Under the pieces are notes generated by a model. That model saw nothing but the letters and a program-made list of their open reading frames with translations, ran no database searches and had not been told where the DNA came from. Positions 59,928 through 64,000 of a stretch of 64,000 nucleotides of DNA are shown piece after piece. The stretch lies in contig OY969798.1 in the NCBI GenBank assembly GCA_963703165.1, positions 4,898,001 through 4,962,000 on the forward strand, given 5' to 3'. Within the stretch, counting starts at the first letter, position 1. Every line of letters begins with the position of its first letter. The position numbers and the translations under genes were made by a program. This DNA comes from JBQTKD01 sp963703165. GTDB lineage: Bacteria > Actinomycetota > Actinomycetes > Sporichthyales > Sporichthyaceae.

Positions 59928-61397
59928 TCAGCGCAGCTCGGCGAGGGTCCGTTCGGCTTCGGCGAGCCAGGAACGACGTGCCTCCGCGGCTTCCTTGGCC
60001 TCCGCGGCGGCCTTGGCGTTCCCGGCGGCGTCGGCCTTGGCGGCCTTGGCCTCGAAGGACTCGATCAGGTTCCGCAGGGTGTCGACGGTCTCCTGCGCGC
60101 GGGTCACGGCCCCGGGGTTGGTGCGCGGTTGCTGCGGTGCGGGGGCTGCCGCCGGCCGGCGGTCGCGGTCGCGGTCCGGGCGCGGGCCGCGCGGGCCACG
60201 ACCACCTCCGCCTCCGCCGCCCCCGGCCTCCCGGGCCGGGGCAGCAGGCGTGGACTCCTTGCGGGCGGTGAAGAACTTGTCCTGGGCCGCGCGGAAGCGC
60301 TCCCACAACTCGTCGTCGATCTCCTTGCCGGCCCGGCCGGCGCTCTTCCAGTCGTTCATCAGGTCGCGGAACTTGGCCGCGGTCGCCGCCCACTGCGTGG
60401 AGTCGGACAGAGCCTCGGCCTGCTCGACGAGAGAGACCTTGGCGGACTTCACGGTGTCGCGCTCGGCCGTGAGGCTCGCGTAGTGCGCCTTGCGGCGCTT
60501 GGTGAACGTCGATCGCGCGGAGGAGAACCGCTTCCAGAGCGCGTCGTCGGACTTACGGTCCAGCCGAGCGCACGCCTTCCACTCCTCGAGCAGCTCGGAC
60601 AGGCGCTGCCCGCCGGCGCGCCACTGCTCGCCGCCGGCCAACTCCTCTGCCTCGGCCACGATCCGGTCCTTGATCACGCGGGCGGCCGCGGTGGCCTCGG
60701 CCCGAGCCGCACGCGCCTCGGCGGCCTTCTGCGCCAGCAGTTGCTCGACGGTCTCCAGATGCGGGCGCAGGGTGTCCGGCAGCGCCGCACCCGCCGCAGC
60801 GGTGGTGCGGATCCGCTCGAGTTCGGCGTTGGCCGCCTTCGGCGTGAGTTCGTCGGCCCGGATCTTCCCGGCGAGCGTGCCGAGTTCGCCGGCTGCTGCG
60901 TCGAACCGGGCCCGCAGTACCTCCGCGGCCTCCGCGGGCGTCGGGATCTCCGCCGCGGATGGGGTCTCGGCACCGTCGGCGGCGAAATCCGGAACGCCGG
61001 CCGGAGCGTCAACCGGCGCGTCGGTGGCAGCATCCGCTGCCGGCGTCGTCAGCTGAGCCGGCGGGACCTCTGTCGGCGGGACGTCCGGCGGAGTGGGGTC
61101 CTCCGCCGGTGCCGCAGTCGCCTCGCCTGGCTGCTCGGCCACCGGAACCGGCTCGTGGGACTGCTCCGCGTGCAGCGGGTCGACGGCGTCGGCGATCGCC
61201 TCGGCCGCTTCTGCCACCTCCGGCGCGGCAACCACCTCCGGCGCTGCATCCACGTCCGGCGTGGGAGCCGCGTCCGGCGTCGGAGCCGGCTCCGGCACGG
61301 ACGACGACGCGTCAGTTCCCGACGTCGGCACCGCCTCGGGTGCGGGGGTCGACTGCTCTGCGGTTGCCGACTCGGTCTCGGTCTGGTCGTTCGTCAC
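59928..61397 (-). CDS. DUF349 domain protein
   Basis: 489 residues. A ~150-residue Pro/Ala/Glu-rich N-terminus, then three or so DUF349 repeats (for example ELLEEWKACARLDRKSDDAL and LMNDWKSAGRAGKEIDDELW with [WF]KRFSSAR/ERFRAAQ), a Gly-rich and Arg/Asp-rich linker (about 395-425) and a coiled-coil tail. GTG start. Common next to rel in actinobacteria; the role is not established (a relation to ribosome stress is sometimes suggested). Confidence 0.9.
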   Translation of the reverse strand: MTNDQTETESATAEQSTPAPEAVPTSGTDASSSVPEPAPTPDAAPTPDVDAAPEVVAAPEVAEAAEAIADAVDPLHAEQSHEPVPVAEQPGEATAAPAEDPTPPDVPPTEVPPAQLTTPAADAATDAPVDAPAGVPDFAADGAETPSAAEIPTPAEAAEVLRARFDAAAGELGTLAGKIRADELTPKAANAELERIRTTAAAGAALPDTLRPHLETVEQLLAQKAAEARAARAEATAAARVIKDRIVAEAEELAGGEQWRAGGQRLSELLEEWKACARLDRKSDDALWKRFSSARSTFTKRRKAHYASLTAERDTVKSAKVSLVEQAEALSDSTQWAATAAKFRDLMNDWKSAGRAGKEIDDELWERFRAAQDKFFTARKESTPAAPAREAGGGGGGGGRGPRGPRPDRDRDRRPAAAPAPQQPRTNPGAVTRAQETVDTLRNLIESFEAKAAKADAAGNAKAAAEAKEAAEARRSWLAEAERTLAELR

Positions 61398-61428
61398 GTA
61401 CGCCTCCGGCGGCCCTCGAATTTCAGGC

Positions 61429-62376
61429 CTACGGCTTGGTGGTGCTCGTCGGCTCTTCGGTCGGCTTAGCGGTACTGCTCGGGGTTTCGCTCGGCTTGTC
61501 CGTCGCCTTGGCGGTCGGCCGGGCCGTCGACTTCACGCCCTCGACCGTGACCTTCTCGATCGTGGTCTTGGTCTTGGGCACGTCCTCGGCGCCCGTCGTC
61601 GAGTTGGTGGTCTTGCCACCCTTGGCGATGTCGGTCAGGACGTCCAGCCCCGAGAGGACTTTGCCGAACGGGATGTAGTCCGGTGAGAAGTCCGAGTCCT
61701 TGAACATCATGAAGAACTGGCTGCCGTTGGTGTTCGGGCCGGAGTTCGCCATCGCGATGACGCCCTTGGAGTACTTCGCTCCGGACAGGTTCTCGTCGGC
61801 GAACTTGTACCCCGGGCCGCCGCTGCCGGTGCCCGTCGGGTCACCGCACTGCAGCACCGCGTACGTGAGGCCGGCCTGGGCGTCGTCGAGCAGACGGTGA
61901 CAGGGCGTCTTGTCGTAGTACTCGTTGGTGGCCAGGTGCACGAAGGAGTTCACGGTGCACGGCGCGGCCGCGCGGTCGAGCTCCAGCACGACGGGCTTCT
62001 TGTTCATGGTCATCGTGACCTTGACGGTGCCCTTGGCGTCGGCGAGCTCCTCGGGACGACCCACGTCCTTGGCGGTCGTGCCGCCCGCGTTCTCGAGGTA
62101 AAGGCAGCGCTTCTTGCCCGCAGCGACACCGGTCTGGTCGACGGTCGGTTCGGCGGTGGGCGTGGCAGCGGGCTCCTGCTCGGCGGTGTCGCTGTCGTCG
62201 TCGCCCGTGAGAAGAACCACGCCGCCGAAGACGGCGCCACCGAGCAGCGCGAGGATCCCGACCCAGCCGGCGGCCTTCAGCCGGCGCTTGCGGCTCGCCA
62301 CAGCGGCAGCGGCCCGGGCCTCGGCGGCCTTCTGCTTACGCCGCTCGGCGCTCGTCTGCTTGCCCTGACCTGCCAC
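61429..62376 (-). CDS. Membrane-anchored cyclophilin-type peptidyl-prolyl isomerase
   Basis: 315 residues. Basic N-terminus, one membrane helix (AAGWVGILALLGGAVFGGVV, about 32-52), then a cyclophilin domain (about 120-280): CHRLLDDA, LQCGDPTGTGSGGPGYKFAD, GVIAMANSGPNTNGSQFFMM and IPFGKVLSGLDVL. The Ser/Thr/Pro-rich tail is unusual for the family. Likely folds exported proteins outside the membrane. The start GTG at 62376 is set by GGGAG. Next to DUF349 on the same strand. Confidence 0.92.
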   Translation of the reverse strand: MAGQGKQTSAERRKQKAAEARAAAAVASRKRRLKAAGWVGILALLGGAVFGGVVLLTGDDDSDTAEQEPAATPTAEPTVDQTGVAAGKKRCLYLENAGGTTAKDVGRPEELADAKGTVKVTMTMNKKPVVLELDRAAAPCTVNSFVHLATNEYYDKTPCHRLLDDAQAGLTYAVLQCGDPTGTGSGGPGYKFADENLSGAKYSKGVIAMANSGPNTNGSQFFMMFKDSDFSPDYIPFGKVLSGLDVLTDIAKGGKTTNSTTGAEDVPKTKTTIEKVTVEGVKSTARPTAKATDKPSETPSSTAKPTEEPTSTTKP

Positions 62377-62507
62377 ACGAACTCCCTCGAGCCTGATTCC
62401 CGGGCGGCATCCCGGAAGCGGCCCGCCGGGCCGCAGGAGCCAGTTTATGTAGGCTCCGTGGCTGAGCCGCGCAGGGCGGGGACCGGCCAAGTGACAGGAA
62501 GGCAACG

Positions 62508-63206
62508 ATGTTCGTCGTCGGGTTCCCGGCTGCTGCCTTCGGCACCAACTGCTACGTGCTCGCCACGGCGCCCGGGGAACAGTGCGTGGTGGTCGACCCG
62601 GGCATCGAGGTCGTCGAGACCCTCGACGAGCTGCTGCGGGAGAACAAGCTGCAGCCCGCGGCCGTCCTGCTCACCCACGGGCACCTCGACCACACCTTCT
62701 CGGTCACGCCCGTCTGCGGGGCCCGCGGGATCTCCGCGTGGATCCACCCCGGCGACCGTGAGCTGCTCGCGGACCCGATGAAGGGCCTCGGCCCGGGGAC
62801 CGCGCAGATGTTCGGCGGTCGCTTGGAGTGGACCGAACCCGACGACGTGAAGCTGCTCGAGGACAACGCCGTGATGGAGTTGGCCGGGCTGAAGTTCACC
62901 GTCGACCATGCGCCGGGCCACACGCCCGGCTCGGTCATGTTCCGCCTGGACCTGCCCTCGGAGGAACGTCAGCAGCTGCTGATCTCCGGCGACGTGCTGT
63001 TCCAGGGCTCGATCGGGCGCACCGACCTGCCCGGTGGCAGCTACGACGCCATGTTGCAGAGCCTGGCCACCAAGGTCCTCCCGCTACCGGACAACACCTA
63101 TGTGTTGCCCGGTCACGGCGATGAGACGACGATCGGTGCCGAGCGCGCCACCAACCCGTACCTGGCTGAGGCCGCCCCGCTTGCCGGTCCGCACCGCGGA
63201 CTGTGA
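62508..63206 (+). CDS. MBL-fold metallo-hydrolase (glyoxalase II-like)
   Basis: 232 residues. Metal site THGHLDHTFSVTPVCG, DHAPGHTPGSVMFRLD, ISGDVLFQGSIGRTDLPGGS and VLPGHGDETTIGAERATNPY. Probable thioester hydrolase or persulfide dioxygenase-like enzyme of the cytosol. In many actinobacteria hisS follows here; instead aspS starts 17 bases downstream. Confidence 0.93.
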   Translation: MFVVGFPAAAFGTNCYVLATAPGEQCVVVDPGIEVVETLDELLRENKLQPAAVLLTHGHLDHTFSVTPVCGARGISAWIHPGDRELLADPMKGLGPGTAQMFGGRLEWTEPDDVKLLEDNAVMELAGLKFTVDHAPGHTPGSVMFRLDLPSEERQQLLISGDVLFQGSIGRTDLPGGSYDAMLQSLATKVLPLPDNTYVLPGHGDETTIGAERATNPYLAEAAPLAGPHRGL

Positions 63207-63223
63207 TGAGGAGACGTACCTAG

Positions 63224-64000
63224 TGATCCGCACGCACACCGCCGGACAGTTGCGCGCCGCCGACGCCGGTACCGACGTGATCCTGGCCGGCTGGATCGCG
63301 CACCGCCGCGACCACGGCGGAGTGGCCTTCCTCGACCTGCGCGACGCCTCCGGCGTGGTGCAGGTGGTGGTCCGCGACGAGGCCGTCGCCCACGGCCTGC
63401 GCAACGAGTTCTGCCTGAAGGTCACCGGGCACGTCGAGGCGCGCCCCGCCGGCAACGCGAACCCGAACCTGACCACCGGTGACGTCGAGGTCGTCGCGAC
63501 CGAGGTCGTCGTGCTGTCCGAGGCCGCGCCGCTGCCGTTCCCGATCGACGACCACGGCGCCGGGACGGTCAGCGAGGAAGCACGCCTGCGCTACCGCTAC
63601 CTCGACCTGCGCCGGGCGAAGATGGCCGACAACCTGCGCCTGCGCTCGAAGGTCACGCACCTGATCCGCGAGGAGATGGCAGCGGCCGACTTCCTCGACG
63701 TCGAGACCCCGTACCTGACCCGCTCCACCCCTGAGGGTGCGCGCGACTTCCTCGTGCCGGTGCGGCTGCAGCCGGGCTCCTGGTACGCGCTGCCGCAGTC
63801 CCCGCAGCTGTTCAAGCAGCTGTTGATGGTCGCGGGCCTCGAGCGGTACTACCAGATCGCGCGCTGTTTCCGGGACGAGGACTTCCGCGCGGACCGTCAG
63901 CCTGAGTTCACCCAGCTCGACGTCGAGATGTCCTTCTGCACGCAGGACGACGTCATCGAGATGATGGAGAAGGTCATCCGTCGCGTGTGGTCCGAGGTCG
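63224..64000 (+). CDS. aspS: Aspartyl-tRNA synthetase, 3' end beyond window
   Basis: First 259 residues. N-terminal OB anticodon-binding domain (MIRTHTAGQLRAADAGTDVI, LAGWIAHRRDHGGVAFLDLR), hinge, then class II core: motif 1 region IREEMAAADFLDVETPYLTR, then QSPQLFKQLLMVAGLERYYQ and motif 2 CFRDEDFRADRQPEFTQLDV. Residues for tRNA discrimination between Asp and Asp/Asn types cannot be judged without the rest. GTG at 63224, SD TGAGGAG. Confidence 0.95.

Overview
The window is chromosomal DNA of a high-GC Gram-positive actinobacterium. Evidence: very high third-position GC, many GTG/TTG starts, ATGA/GTGA overlaps, a phosphatidyl-inositol-mannoside (PIM) cluster, an actinobacterial LexA box and the cell-division/sporulation gene ssgB. 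SsgB points to a morphologically complex actinomycete (a Streptomyces/Frankia/Sporichthya-like lineage); the species cannot be named from the sequence.

Layout. 1-6.2 kb: a ferredoxin-dependent sulfite/nitrite reductase (cut by the window edge) with its small leader ORF, a YihY membrane protein, a membrane-anchored sulfite-oxidase-like molybdoenzyme, small hypotheticals and a GAF-LuxR regulator. 6.2-10.6 kb: a divergent FAD oxidoreductase, then a carbon-nitrogen hydrolase, an alpha/beta hydrolase and a glyoxalase-like gene, the last three each broken by one frameshift. 10.6-18.5 kb: KtrAB potassium uptake, a two-component system with a secreted target-like protein bracketed by two inverted copies of a 62-bp palindromic repeat, and an unusual zinc-motif short-chain dehydrogenase. 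18.5-21.5 kb: three tRNAs (Gly, Cys, Val), a decayed RelBE-type toxin-antitoxin pair between tRNA-Val and a partial copy of it (a probable integration scar), a membrane protein and a secreted protein with a scrambled signal peptide. 21.5-31.1 kb: accessory metabolism (PanE, K+ channel, MaoC, acyl-CoA synthetase, enoyl-CoA hydratase, a nitroreductase-SRPBCC fusion) with two TetR regulators whose palindromic operators are visible. 31.1-36.5 kb: pabB-pabC, ssgB, tRNA-Val(CAC) followed by three 102-bp tandem tRNA-like repeats that run into the 3' end of an MFS gene. 36.6-64 kb: a conserved actinobacterial core block: thrS-HIT, a wax-ester synthase, an EF-G-like factor, pgsA-PIM acyltransferase-pimA, pdxS-pdxT, yebC, two lipoproteins, ruvCAB behind an SOS box, yajC-secD-secF, apt-rel, DUF349, a cyclophilin, a metallo-hydrolase and the start of aspS.

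Two things stand out beyond the genes. First, most longer intergenic gaps hold a 46-90 bp imperfect palindrome, and these fall into several unrelated sequence families (cores CCCGATAGCGCAGTTGAAC, CTCAGTACTGAC, GCGTCCGA, TACGGGATGACATCCCGTA and others) with similar design: paired inverted arms around a variable centre. One supplies the pdxT start codon. Second, single-base frameshifts are concentrated between 8 and 29 kb, often in homopolymers; they may be real decay or assembly error, and raw reads would decide.
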